A stretch of DNA of 64,000 nt, taken from Cherax quadricarinatus. Its lineage: Eukaryota; Arthropoda; Malacostraca; Decapoda; Parastacidae. Where the stretch lies: contig NC_091383.1 of assembly GCF_038502225.1 (NCBI RefSeq), positions 2,182,001 through 2,246,000 of the forward strand, read 5' to 3'. The first letter of the stretch is position 1, and each line of letters opens with the position of its first letter. The translations under genes and the position numbers were made by a program. Positions 28,701 through 41,900 of this stretch are shown in pieces. The notes under the pieces are model-generated. The model saw nothing but the letters and a program-made list of their open reading frames with translations, was not told the DNA's origin and did not search any database.

Positions 28701-31700
28701 AGACACTGTGCCTCAACAGGTAGACACTGTAGACACTGTGTCTCAACAGGTAGACACTATGCCTCAACAGGTAGACACTGTGCCTCAACAGGTAGACACT
28801 GTGCCTCAACAGGTAGACACTGTGCCTCAACAGGTAGACAATGTGTCTCAACAGGTAGACACTGTGTCTCAACAGGTAGACACTGTGTCTCAACAGGTAG
28901 ACACTGTGCCTCAACAGGTAGACACTGTGCCTCAACAGGCAGACACTGTGTCTCAACAGGTAGACACTGTGTCTCAACAGGTAGACACTGTGTCTCAACA
29001 GGTAGACACTGTGCCTCAACAGGTAGACACTGTGCCTCAACAGGTAGACACTGTGCCTCAACAGGTAGACACTGTGCCTCAACAGGTAGACACTGTGTCT
29101 CAACAGGCAGACACTGTGTCTCAACAGGTAGACACTGTGTCTCAACAGGTAGACACTGTGCCTCAACAGGTAGACACTGTGCCTCAACAGGTAGACACTG
29201 TGTCTCAACAGGTAGACACTGTGCCTCAACAGGTAGACACTGTGCCTCAACAGGTAGACACTGTGCCTCAACAGGTAGACAATGTGTCTCAACAGGTAGA
29301 CACTGTGTCTCAACAGGTAGACACTGTGTCTCAACAGGTAGACACTGTGCCTCAACAGGCAGACACTGTGTCTCAACAGGTAGACACTGTGTCTCAACAG
29401 GTAGACACTGTGTCTCAACAGGTAGACACTGTGCCTCAACAGGTAGACACTGTGCCTCAACAGGTAGACACTGTGTCTCAACAGGTAGACACTGTGCCTC
29501 AACAGGTAGACACTGTGTCTCAACAGGTAGACACTGTGCCTCAACAGGTAGACACTGTGTCTCAACAGGTAGACACTGTGCCTCAACAGGTAGACACTGT
29601 GTCTCAACAGGTAGACACTGTGTCTCAACAGGCAGACACTGAACCTCAACAGGTAGACACTGTGCCTCAGCAGCTAGACACTGTAACTCACGAGATAGAC
29701 ACTGTACCTCTGTAGGTAGACACTCTATCTCAGTAGGTAGACACTGTGCCTCAGTAGGTAGACACTGTGTCTCTGTAGGTAGACACTGTGCCTCAGTAGG
29801 TAGACACTGTGCCCCAGCAGGTAGACACTGTAACTCAGGAGATAGACACTGTACCTCTGTAGGTAGACAATGTACCTCAGCAGGTAGACACTCTATCTCA
29901 GTAGGTAGACACTGTGCCTCAGTAGGTAGACACTGTGCCCCAGCAGGTAGACACTGTAACTCAGGAGATAGACACTGTACCTCTGTAGGTAGACAATGTA
30001 CCTCAGCAGGTAGACACTCTATCTCAGTAGGTAGACACTGTGCCTCAGTAGGTAGACACTGTGCCCCAGCAGGTAGACACTGTAACTCAGGAGATAGACA
30101 CTGTACCTCTGTAGGTAGACAATGTACCTCAGCAGGTAGACACTGTACCTCAGCAGGTAGACACTGTGCCTCAGCAGGTAGACACTTCCTCAGCAGGTAG
30201 ACATTGTACTTCAGTAGGTAGACACTGTACCTCAGCAGGTAGACACCGTACCTCAGTAGGTAGACAACGTACCTCAGCAGGTAGACACTGTACCTCAGCT
30301 GGTAGACACTGTACCTCAGCAGGTAGATACTGTACCTCAGCAAGTAGATACTGTATCTCAGCATGTAGACACTGTACCTCAGCAGGTAGACACTGTACCT
30401 CAGCAGGTAGACACTGCACCTCAGCAGGTACACACTGTACCTCAGTAGGTAGGCAATGTACCTCAGCAGGTAGATACTGTACCTCAGCAGGTACACACTG
30501 TACCTCAGCAGGTAGACACTGTACTTCAGCAGGTAGACACTGTACCTCAGCAGGTAGACACTGTACCTCAGCAGGTAGACACTGTACCTCAGCAGGTAGA
30601 CACTGTACCTCAGCAGGTAGACACTGTACCTCAGCAGGTAGACACTGTACCTCAGCAGGTAGACACTGTCCCTCAGCAGGTAGACACTGTACCTCAGCAG
30701 GTAGATACTGTATCTCAGCAGGTAGACACTGTACCTCAGCATGTACCTCAGCAGGTAGACACTGTACCTCAGCAGGTAGACACTGTCCCTCAGCAGGTAG
30801 ACACTGTACCTCAGCAGGTAGATACTGTATCTCAGCAGGTAGACACTGTACCTCAGCATGTAGACACTGTACTTCAGCAGGTAGACACTGTCCCTCAGCA
30901 GGTAGACACTGTACCTCAGCAGGTAGATACTGTATCTCAGCAGGTAGACACTGTACCTCAGCAGGTAGACACTGTACCTCAGCATGTAGACACTGTACCC
31001 CAGCAGGTAGACACTGTACCTCAGCAGGTAGACACTGTCCCTCAGCAGGTAGACACTGTACCTCAGCAGTTAGACACTGTACCTCAGCAGGTAGACACTG
31101 TACCTCAGTAGGTAGGCAATGTATCTCAGCAGGTAGACACTGTACCTCAGCAGGTAGATACTATACTTCAGCAGGTAGACACTGTACTTCAGCAGGTAGA
31201 GACTGTACCTCAGCAGGCAGACACTGTACTTCAGCAGGTAGACACTGTACCTCAGCAGGTAGACACTGTACCTCAGTAGGAAGGCAATGTATCTCAGCAG
31301 GTAGACACTGTTCCTCAGCAGGTAGACACTGTACTTCAGCAGGTAGACACTGTACTTCAGCAGGTAGACACTGTACTTCAGCAGGTAGACACTGTACCTC
31401 AGCAAGTAGACACTATACTTTAGCAGGTAGACACTGTACTTCAGCAGGCAGACACTGTACCTCAGCAGGTAGACACTGTATCTCAGCAGGCAGACACTGT
31501 ACCACAGCAGGTAGACACTGTACCTCAGCAGGTAGACACTGTACTTCAGCAGGTAGAGACTGCACTTCAGCAGGTAGAGACTGTACCTCAGCAGGTAGAC
31601 ACTGTACCTCAGCAGATAGACACTGTACCTGAGCAGGCAGACACTCTACCTCAGCAGATAGACACTGTACCTCAGCAGGTAGACACTGTACCTCAGCAGG

Positions 31701-34700
31701 TAGACACTGTACATCAGCAGGCAGACACTGTACCTCTGCAGGTAGACACTGTACCTCAGCAGGTAGACACTGTACCTCAGCAGGTAGACACTGTACCTCT
31801 GCAGGTAGACACTGTATCTCAGCAGGCAGACACTGTACCTCAGCAGGTAGACACTGTACCTCAGCAGGTAGACACTGTACCTTAGCCGGTAGACACTGTA
31901 CCTCAGCAGGCAGACACTGTAACTCAGCAGGTAGACACTGTACCTCAGCAGGTAGACCCTATACGTCAGGAGGTAGACACTGTACCTCAGCAGGTAGACA
32001 CTGTACCTCAGCAGGTAGACACTATCTCATCAGGTAGACACTTTACCTCAGCAGGTAGACACTGTACTTCAGCAGTCAGACACTGTACCTCAGCAGGTAG
32101 ACTCTGTACCTCAGCAGGTAGACACTGTACCTCAGCAGGTAGACACTATCTCATCAGGTAGACACTGTACCTCAGCAGGTAGACACTGTACTTCAGCAGT
32201 CAGACACTGTACCTCAGCAGGTAGACACTGTACCTCAGCAGGTAGACACTGTACCTCAGCAGGTAGACATTGTACCTCAGCAGTCAGACACTGTACCTCA
32301 GCAGGTAGACACTGTACCTCAGCAGGTAGACACTGTACCTCAGCAGGTAGACGCTGTACCTCAGCAGGTAGACACTGTACCTCAGCAGGTAGACACTATA
32401 CCTCAGCAGGCAGACACTGTACCTCAGCAGGCAGACACTGTACCTCAGCAGGTAGACACTGTTCCTCAGCAGGTAGACACTGTACCTCAGCAGGTAGACA
32501 CTGTACTTCAGCAGGTAGACACTGTACCTCAGCAGGTAGACATTGTACCTCAGCAGGTACATACTGTACCACAGCAGGTAGACACTGTACCTCAGCAGGT
32601 AGACACTGTACCTCAGCAGGTAGACACTGTATCTCAGGAGGTAGATACTGTACCTCAGCAGGTAGACACTGTACCTCAGCAGGTAGACACTGTAACTCAG
32701 CAGGTAGACACTGTACCTCAGCAGGTAGACACTGTACCTCAGCAGGTAGACACTGTACCTCAGCAGGTAGACACTGTACCTCAGCAGGTAGATACTGTAC
32801 CTCATCAGGTAAACACTGTACCTCAGCAGGTAGACACTGTACCTCAGCAGGTAGACACTGTTCCTCAGCAGGTAGATACTGTACCTCAGCAGGTAGACAC
32901 TTTACCTCAGCAGGTAGACACTGTACCTCAGCAGGTAGACACTGTACCTCAGCAGGTAGGCACTGTACCTCAGCAGGTAGACACTGTACCTCAGCAGGTA
33001 GACACAGTACCTCAGCAGGTATACACTATCTCAGCAGGTAGACACTGTACCTCAGCAGGTAGACACTGTACCTCAGCAGGTAGACACTATCTCAGCAGGT
33101 AGACACTGTACCTCAGCAGGTAGACACTATCATAGCAGGTAGACACTGTACCTCAGCAGGTAGACACTGTACCTCAGCAGGTAGACTCTTTACCTCAGCA
33201 GGTAGACACTGTACCTCAGCAGGTAGACACTGTACCTCAGCAGGTAGACACTGTACCTCAGCAGGTAGACACTGTACCTCAGCAGGTAGACACTGTACCT
33301 CAGCAGGTAGACACTGTACGTCAGCAGGTAGATACTGTACCTCAGCAGGTAGACACTGTACCTCAGCAGGTAGACACTGTACCTCAGCAGGTAGACACTG
33401 TACCTCAGCAGGTAGACACTGTACTTCAGCAGGTACACACTGTACCTCAGTAGGTAGATACTGTACCTCAGCAGGTAGACACTGTACCTCAGCAGGTACA
33501 CACTGTACCTCAGTAGGTAGATACTGTACCTCAGCAGGTAGACACTGTACCTCAGCAGGTAGACACTATCTCAGCAGGTAGACACTGTACCTCATCAGGT
33601 AGACACTATCTCAGCAGGTAGACACTGTACCTCAGCAGGTAGACACTGTACCTCAGCAGGTAGACACTGTACCTCAGCAGGTAGACACTGTACCTCAGCA
33701 GGTAGACACTGTACCTCAGCAGGTAGACACTGTACCTCAGCAGGTAGATACTGTACCTCAGCAGGTAGACACTGTACCTCAGCAGGTAGATACTGTACCT
33801 CAGCAGGTAGACACTGTACCTCAGCAGGTAGACACTGTACCTCAGCAGGTAGACACTGTACCTCAGTAGGTAGACACTGTACCTCAGCAGGTAGACACTG
33901 TACCTCAGCAGGTAGACACTGTACCTCAGCAGGTAGACACTGTCCCTCAGCAGGTAGACACTGTACCTCAGCAGGTAGATACTGTATCTCAGCAGGTAGA
34001 CACTGTACCTCAGCATGTAGACACTGTACCTCAGCAGGTAGACACTGTCCCTCAGCAGGTAGACACTGTACCTCAGCAGGTAGATACTGTATCTCAGCAG
34101 GTAGACACTGTACCTCAGCAGGTAGACACTGTACCTCAGCATGTAGACACTGTACCCCAGCAGGTAGACACTGTACCTCAGCAGGTAGACACTGTCCCTC
34201 AGCAGGTAGACACTGTACCTCAGCAGTTTATCACTGTACCTCAGCAGGTAGACACTGTACCTCAGTAGGTAGGCGATGTATCTCAGAAGGTAGACACTGT
34301 ACCTCAGCAGGTAGATACTATACTTCAGCAGGTAGACACTGTACTTCAGCAGGTAGAGACTGTACCTCAGCAGGTAGACACTGTACTTCAGCAGGTAGAC
34401 ACTGTACCTCAGCAGGTAGACACTGTACCTCAGTAGGTAGGCAATGTATCTCAGCAGGTAGACACTGTACCTCAGCAGGTAGACACTGTACTTCAGCAGG
34501 TAGACACTGTACTTCAGCAGGTAGACACTGTACCTCAGCAGGTAGACACTGTACCTCAGCAAGTAGACACTATACTTTAGCAGGTAGACACTGTACTTCA
34601 GCAGGCAGACACTGTACCTCAGCAGGTAGACACTGTATCTCAGCAGGCAGACACTGTACCACAGCAGGTAGACACTGTACCTCAGCAGGTAGACACTGTA

Positions 34701-35534
34701 CTTCAGCAGGTAGAGACTGCACTTCAGCAGGTAGAGACTGTACCTCAGCAGGTAGACACTGTACCTCAGCAGGTAGACACTGTACCTCAGCAGGTAGACA
34801 CTGTACCTCAGCAGGTAGACACTGTACCTCAGCAGGTAGACACTGTACCTCAGCAGGTAGACACTGTACCTCAGCAGGTAGACACTGTACCTCGGCAGGT
34901 AGACACTGTACCTCAGCAGGTAGACACTGTACCTCAGCAGGTAGACACTATCTCAGCAGCTAGACACTGTACCTCAGCAGGTAGACACTGTTCCTCAGCA
35001 GGTAGACACTGTACCTCAGCAGGTAGACACTGTACCTCAGCAGGTAGACACTGTACCTCAGCAGGTAGACACTGTACCTCAGCAGGAAGACACTGTACCT
35101 CAGCAGGTAGACACTGTACCTCAGCAGGTAGACACTGTACCTCAGCAGGTAGACACTGTACCTCAGCAGGTAGACACTGTACCTCAGCAAGTAGACACTG
35201 TACCTCAGCAGGTAGACACTGTACTTCAGCAGTCAGACACTGTACCTCAGCAGGTAGACACTGTACCTCAGCAGGGAGACACTGTACCTCAGCAGGGAGA
35301 CACTGTACCTCAGCAGGTAGACACTGTACCTCAGCAGGTAGACACTGTACCTCAGCAGGTAGACACTGTACCTCAGCAGGTAGACACTGTACTTCAGCAG
35401 TCAGACACTGTACCTCAGCAGGTAGACACTGTACCTCAGCAGGGAGACACTGTACCTCAGCAGGGAGACACTGTACCTCAGCAGGGAGACACTGTACCTC
35501 AGCAGGTAGACACTGTACCTCAGCAGGGAGACAC
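25736..35534 (-). repeat. 21-bp satellite (array B), about 466 units, LINE-derived
   Basis: The plus-strand unit is GTAGACACTGTGCCTCAG plus CAG, TAG or AACAG-type variants, repeating every 21 bp. On the minus strand it reads AQCLPTE, and the consensus is identical over 21 nt to L1-A 14195-14215. Blocks differ: 25736-26790 is heterogeneous (CTCAGTAGG); 26790-27500 and 28380-29660 are CCTCAACAGG; 29700-30170 has a 126-bp higher-order unit; 30170-35534 is CTGTACCTCAGCAGG. Larger internal duplications exist. Because 21 is a multiple of three, long frames stay open in several phases and are not genes. Confidence 0.95.
29704..30140. repeat. 126-bp higher-order repeat (6 x 21 bp)
   Basis: Within array B the marker GTAACTCAGGAGATAGACAC occurs at 29830, 29956 and 30082, exactly 126 bp apart. 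Each period contains the same series of variant 21-mers (CTCTGTAGG, AATGTACC, CTCTATC, TGCCCCAG). Confidence 0.9.
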
Positions 35535-35620
35535 TGTGGTTAACACTGACTTGTGAGTTTCCTGCCTCACTCGCCGCGGGTTCAATCCCTTCCCGTTCCA
35601 TGGTCTCACGATTTTGTCAA
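35535..35620 (+). mobile_element. tRNA-related SINE remnant
   Basis: At the right edge of array B, TGGTTAACACTG (A-box-like) is followed about 40 bp on by GGTTCAATCCC (B-box-like) in a GCCGCGGGTTCAATCC context. The spacing is that of a tRNA head, but there is no foldable complete tRNA. It differs in sequence from S1a-S1c, so it is probably another SINE family. Only the head is visible. Confidence 0.5.
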
Positions 35621-35903
35621 TAATAAAGTACTGTATCCTCTAATAATACAGTACTGTATCCTCTAATAATACAGTACTGTATCCTCTAATAATACAGTAC
35701 TGTATCCTCTAATAATACAGTACTGTATCCTCTGATAATACAGTACTGTATCCTCTAATAATACAATACTGTATCCTCTAATAATACAGTACTGTATCAT
35801 CTAATAATACAGTACTGTATCCTCTAATAATACAGTACTGTATCCTCTAATAATACAGTACTGTATCCTCTAATAATACAGTACTGTATCCTCTAATAAT
35901 ACA
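35621..35903. repeat. 23-bp tandem repeat with palindromic core (about 12 units)
   Basis: TAATAATACAGTACTGTATC plus CTC repeats every 23 bp. Each unit contains the perfect 14-bp palindrome ATACAGTACTGTAT. The following 35904-35975 is a short unique spacer. Confidence 0.93.
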
Positions 35904-35975
35904 ACTTTGATGCCCATCTTCAAAATCTAATTGTAACCGAGTTTAATAAACACATTACAGTAACTCCTTCTTCTA

Positions 35976-38900
35976 GGAACTTAATAAACCCGTCTATATG
36001 GAACACTAAGTTTAATAAACCCGTCTATATGGAACACTAGGTTTAATAAACCCGTCTATATAGAACACTAAGTTTAATAAACCCGTCTATATGGAACACT
36101 AGGTTTAATAAACCCGTCTATATGGAACACTAAGTTTAATAAACCCGTCTATATGGAACACTAGGTTTAATAAACCCGTCTATATAAAACACTAAGTGTA
36201 ATAAACCCGTCTATATAAAACACTAAGTGTATTAAACCCGTCTATATAAAACACTAAGTGTAATAAACCCGTCTATATAAAACACTAAGTTTATTAAACC
36301 CCTCCATATAAAACACTAAGTTTATTAAACCCGTCTATATAAAACACTAAGTGTATTAAACCCGTCTATATAAAACACTAAGTGTAATAAACCCGTCTAT
36401 ATAAAACACTAAGTTTATTAAACCCGTTTATATAAAACACAAAGTTTATTAAACCCGTCTGTATAAAACACTAAGTGTATTAAACCCGTCAATATAAAAC
36501 ACTAAGTGTATTAAACCCGTCTGTATAAAACACTAAGTGTATTAAACCCGTCTATATAAAACACTAAGTGTATTAAACCTGTCTGTATAAAACACTAAGT
36601 GTATTAAACCCGTCTACATAAAACACTAAGTTTATTAAACCCATCTATATAAAACACTAAGTGTAATAAACCCGTCTATATAAAACACTAAGTGTATTAA
36701 ACCCGTCTATATAAAACACTAAGTGTATTAAACCCGTCTATATAAAACACTAAGTGCATTAAACCCGTCTATATAAAACACTAAGTGTATTAAACCCGTC
36801 TATATAAAACATTAAGTGTATTAAACCCGTCTATATAAAACACTAAGTGTATTAAACCCGTCTATATAAAACACTAAGTGTATTAAACCCGTCTATATAA
36901 AACACTAAGTGTATTAAACCCGTCTATATAAAACACTAAGTGTATTAAACCCGTCTATATAAAACACTAAGTGTATTAAACCCGTCTATTTAAAACACTA
37001 AGTGTATTAAACCCATCTATATAAAACACTAAGTGTATTAAACCCGTCTATATAAAACACTAAGTGTATTAAACCCGTCTATATAAAACATTCAGTGTAT
37101 TAAACCCGTCTATATAAAACACTAAGTGTATTAAACCCGTCTATATAAAACACTAAGTGTAATAAACCCGTCTATATAAAACACTAAGTGTATTAAACCC
37201 GTCTATATAAAACACTAAGTGTAATAAACCCGTCTATATAAAACACTAAGTGTATTAAACCCGTCTATATAAAACACTAAGTGTATTAAACCCGTCTATA
37301 TAAAACACTAAGTGTATTAAACCCGTCTATATAAAACACTCAGTGTATTAAACCCGTCTATATAAAACACTAAGTGTATTAAACCCGTCTATATAAAATA
37401 TTAAGTGTATTAAACCCGTCTATATAAAACACTAAGTGTATTAAACCCGTCTATATAAAACATTAAGTGTATTAAACCCGTCTATATAAAACACTAAGTG
37501 TATTAAACCGGTCTATATAAAACACTAAGTGTATTAAACCCGTTTATATAAAATATTAAGTGTATTAAACCTGTCTATATAAAACACTAAGTGTATTAAA
37601 CCCGTCTATATAAAACACTAAGTGTATTAAACCCGTCTATATAAAACATTAAGTGTATTAAACCCGTCTATATAAAACACTCAGTGTATTAAACCCGTCT
37701 ATATAAAACACTAAGTGTATTAAACCCGTCTATATAAAACATTAAGTGTATTAAACCCGTCTATATAAAACACTCAGTGTATTAAACCCGTCTATATAAA
37801 ACATTAAGTGTATTAAACCCGTCTATATAAAACACTCAGTGTATTAAACCCGTCTATATAAAACACTCAGTGTATTAAACCCGTCTATATAAAACACTCA
37901 GTGTATTAAACCCGTCTATATAAAACACTCAGTGTATTAAACCCGTCTATATAAAACATTAAGTGTATTAAACCCGTCTATATAAAACATTAAGTGTATT
38001 AAACCCGTCTATATAAAACACTAAGTGTATTAAACCCGTCTATATAAAACACTAAGTGTATTAAACCCGTCTATATAAAACACTAAGTGTATTAAACCCG
38101 TCTATATAAAACACTAAGTGTATTAAACCCGTCTATATAAAACACTAAGTGTATTAAACCCGTCTATATAAAACACTAAGTGTATTAAACCCGTCTATAT
38201 AAAACACTAAGTGTATTAAACCCGTCTATATAAAACACTAAGTGTATTAAACCCGTCTATATAAAACACTAAGTGTATTAAACCCGTCTATATAAAACAC
38301 TAAGTGTATTAAACCCGTCTATATAAAACACTAAGTGTATTAAACCCGTCTGTATAAAACACTAAGTGTATTAAACCCGTCTATATAAAACACTAAGTGT
38401 ATTAAACCCGTCTATATAAAACACTTAGTGTATTAAACCCGTCTATATAAAACACTAAGTGTATTAAACCCGTCTATATAAAACATTAAGTGTATTAAAC
38501 CCGTCTATATAAAACACCCGTCTATATAAAACACTAAGTGTATTAAACCCGTCTATATAAAACACTAAGTGTATTAAACCCGTCTATATATAAAAAACCC
38601 GTCTATATAAAACACTAAGTGTATTAAACCCGTCTATATAAGTGTATTAAACCCGTCTATATAAAACACTAAGTGTTAAACCCGTCTATATAAAACACTA
38701 AGTGTATTAAACCGCCTATATAAAACACTAAGTGTATTAAACCCGTCTATATAAAACACTAAGTGTATTAAACCCGTCTATATAAAACACTAAGTGTATT
38801 AAACCCGTCTATATAAAACACTAAGTGTATTAAACCCGTCTATATAAAACACTAAGTGTATTAAACCCGTCTATATAAAACACTAAGTGTATTAAACCCG

Positions 38901-41900
38901 TCTATATAAAACACTAAGTGTATTAAACCCGTCTATATAAAACACTAAGTGTATTAAACCCGTCTATATAAAACACTCAGTGTATTAAACCCGTCTATAT
39001 AAAACACTAAGTGTATTAAACCCGTCTATATAAAACACTAAGTGTATTAAACCCGTCTATATAAAACACTAAGTGTATTAAACCCGTCTATATAAAACAC
39101 TAAGTGTATTAAACCCGTCTATATAAAACACTAAGTGTATTAAACCCGTCTATATAAAACACTAAGTGTATTAAACCCGTCTATATAAAACACTAAGTGT
39201 ATTAAACCCGTCTATATAAAACACTAAGTGTATTAAACCCGTCTATATAAAACACTAAGTGTATTAAACCCGTCTATATAAAACACTAAGTGTATTAAAC
39301 CCGTCTATATAAAACACTAAGTGTATTAAACCCGTCTATATAAAACACTAAGTGTATTAAACCCGTCTATATAAAACACTAAGTGTATTAAACCCGTCTA
39401 TATAAAACACTAAGTGTATTAAACCCGTCTATATAAAACACTAAGTGTATTAAACCCGTCTATATAAAACACTAAGTGTATTAAACCCGTCTATATAAAA
39501 CACTAAGTGTATTAAACCCGTCTATATAAAACACTAAGTGTATTAAACCCGTCTATATAAAACACTAAGTGTATTAAACCCGTCTATATAAAACACTAAG
39601 TGTATTAAACCCGTCTATATAAAACACTAAGTGTATTAAACCCGTCTATATAAAACACTAAGTGTATTAAACCCGTCTATATAAAACACTAAGTGTATTA
39701 AACCCGTCTATATAAAACACTAAGTGTATTAAACCCGTCTATATAAAACACTAAGTGTATTAAACCCGTCTATATAAAACACTAAGTGTATTAAACCCGT
39801 CTATATAAAACACTAAGTGTATTAAACCCGTCTATATAAAACACTAAGTGTATTAAACCCGTCTATATAAAACAGTAAGTGTCTATATAAAACACTAAGT
39901 GTATTAAACCCGTCTATATAAAACGTCTATATAAAACACTAAGTGCATTAAACCCGTCTATATAAAACACTAAGTGTATTAAACCCGTCTATATAAAACA
40001 CTAAGTGTATTAAACCCGTCTATATAAAACACTAAGTGTATTAAACCCGTCTATATAAAACACTAAGTGCATTAAACCCGTCTATATAAAACACTAAGTG
40101 TATATAAAACCCGTCTATATAAAACACTAAGTGTCTATATAAAACACCCCGTCTATATAAAACACTAAGTGTGTATTAAACCCGTCTATATAAAACACTA
40201 AGTGTATTAAACCCGTCTATATAAAACACTAAGTGTATTAAACCCGTCTATATAAAACACTAAGTGTATTAAACCCGTCTATATAAAACACTAAGTGTAT
40301 TAAACCCGTCTATATAAAACACTAAGTGTATTAAACCCGTCTATATAAAACACTAAGTGCATTAAACACGTCTATATAAAACACTAAGTGTATTAAACCC
40401 GTCTATATAAAACACTAAGTGTATTAAACCCGTCTATATAAAACACTCAGTGTATTAAACCCGTCTATATAAAACACCCGTCTATATAAAACACTAAGTG
40501 TATTAAACCCGTCTATATAAAACACTAAGTGTATTAAACCCGTCTATATAAAACACTAAGTATATTAAACCCGTCTATATAAAACACTAAGTGTATTAAA
40601 CCCGTCTATATAAAACACTAAGTGTATTAAACCCGTCTATATAAAACACTAAGTGTATTAAACCCGTCTATATAAAACACTAAGTATATTAAACCGTCTA
40701 TATAAAACACTAAGTGTATTAAACCCGTCTATATAAAACACTAAGTGTATTAAACCCGTCTATATAAAACACTAAGTGTATTAAACCCGTCTACATAAAA
40801 CACTAAGTTTATTAAACCCATCTATATAAAACACTAAGTGTAATAAACCCGTCTATATAAAACACTAAGTGTGTATTCTATATAAAACACTAAGTGTATT
40901 AAACCCGTCTATATAAAACACTAAGTGTATTAAACCCGTCTACATAAAACACTAAGTGTATTAAACCCGTCTATATAAAACACTAAGTGTATTAAACTCG
41001 TCTATATAAAACACTAAGTGTATTAAACCCGCCTAAGTGTATTAAACCCGTCTATATAAAACACTAAGTGTATTAAACCCGTCTATATAAAACACTAAGT
41101 GTATTAAACCCGTCTACATAAAACACTAAGTGTATTAAGCCCGTCTATATAAAACACTAAGTGTATTAAACCCGTCTATATAAAACACTAAGTGTATTAA
41201 ACCCGTCTATATAAAACACTAAGTGTATTAAACCCGTCTATATAAAACACTAAGTGTATTAAACCCGTCTATATAAAACACTAAGTGTATTAAACCCGTC
41301 TATATAAAACACTAAGTGTAAAACACTAAGTTATTAATAAAACACTAAGTGTATTAAACCCGTCTATATAAAACACTAAGTGTATTAAACCCGTCTATAT
41401 AAAACACTAAGTGTATTAAACCCGTCTATATAAACCACTAAGTGTATTAAACCCGTCTATATTAAACCCGTCTATATAAAACACTAAGTGTATTAAACCC
41501 GTCTATATAAAACACTAAGTGTATTAAACCCGTCTATATAAAACACTAAGTGTATTAAACCCGTCTATATAAAAAACCCGTCTATATAAAACACTAAGTG
41601 TATTAAACCCGTCTATATAAAACACTAAGTATATTAAACCGGTCTATATAAAACACTAAGTGTATTAAACCCGTCTATATAAAACACTAAGTGTATTAAA
41701 CCCGTCTATATAAAACACTAAGTGTATTAAACCCGTCTATATAAAACACTAAGTGTATTAAACCCTAAGTGTATTAAACCCGTCTATATAAAACACTAAG
41801 TGTATTAAAACCCCCGTCTATATAAAACACTAAGTGTATTAAACCCGTCTATATAAAACACTAAGTGTATTAAACCCGTCTATATAAAACACTAAGTGTA

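Noticed and set aside
28050..29715. Expressed low-complexity protein (VDTVPQQ or STGRHCA repeats)
   Set aside because: Three phases are open at once over the same array, which argues against selection on any one of them.
25558..35601. Many open frames of 80-740 codons in array B
   Set aside because: Same reason: a 21-bp period with no stop. The minus-strand reading is ancestrally LINE codons but is now only a repeat.
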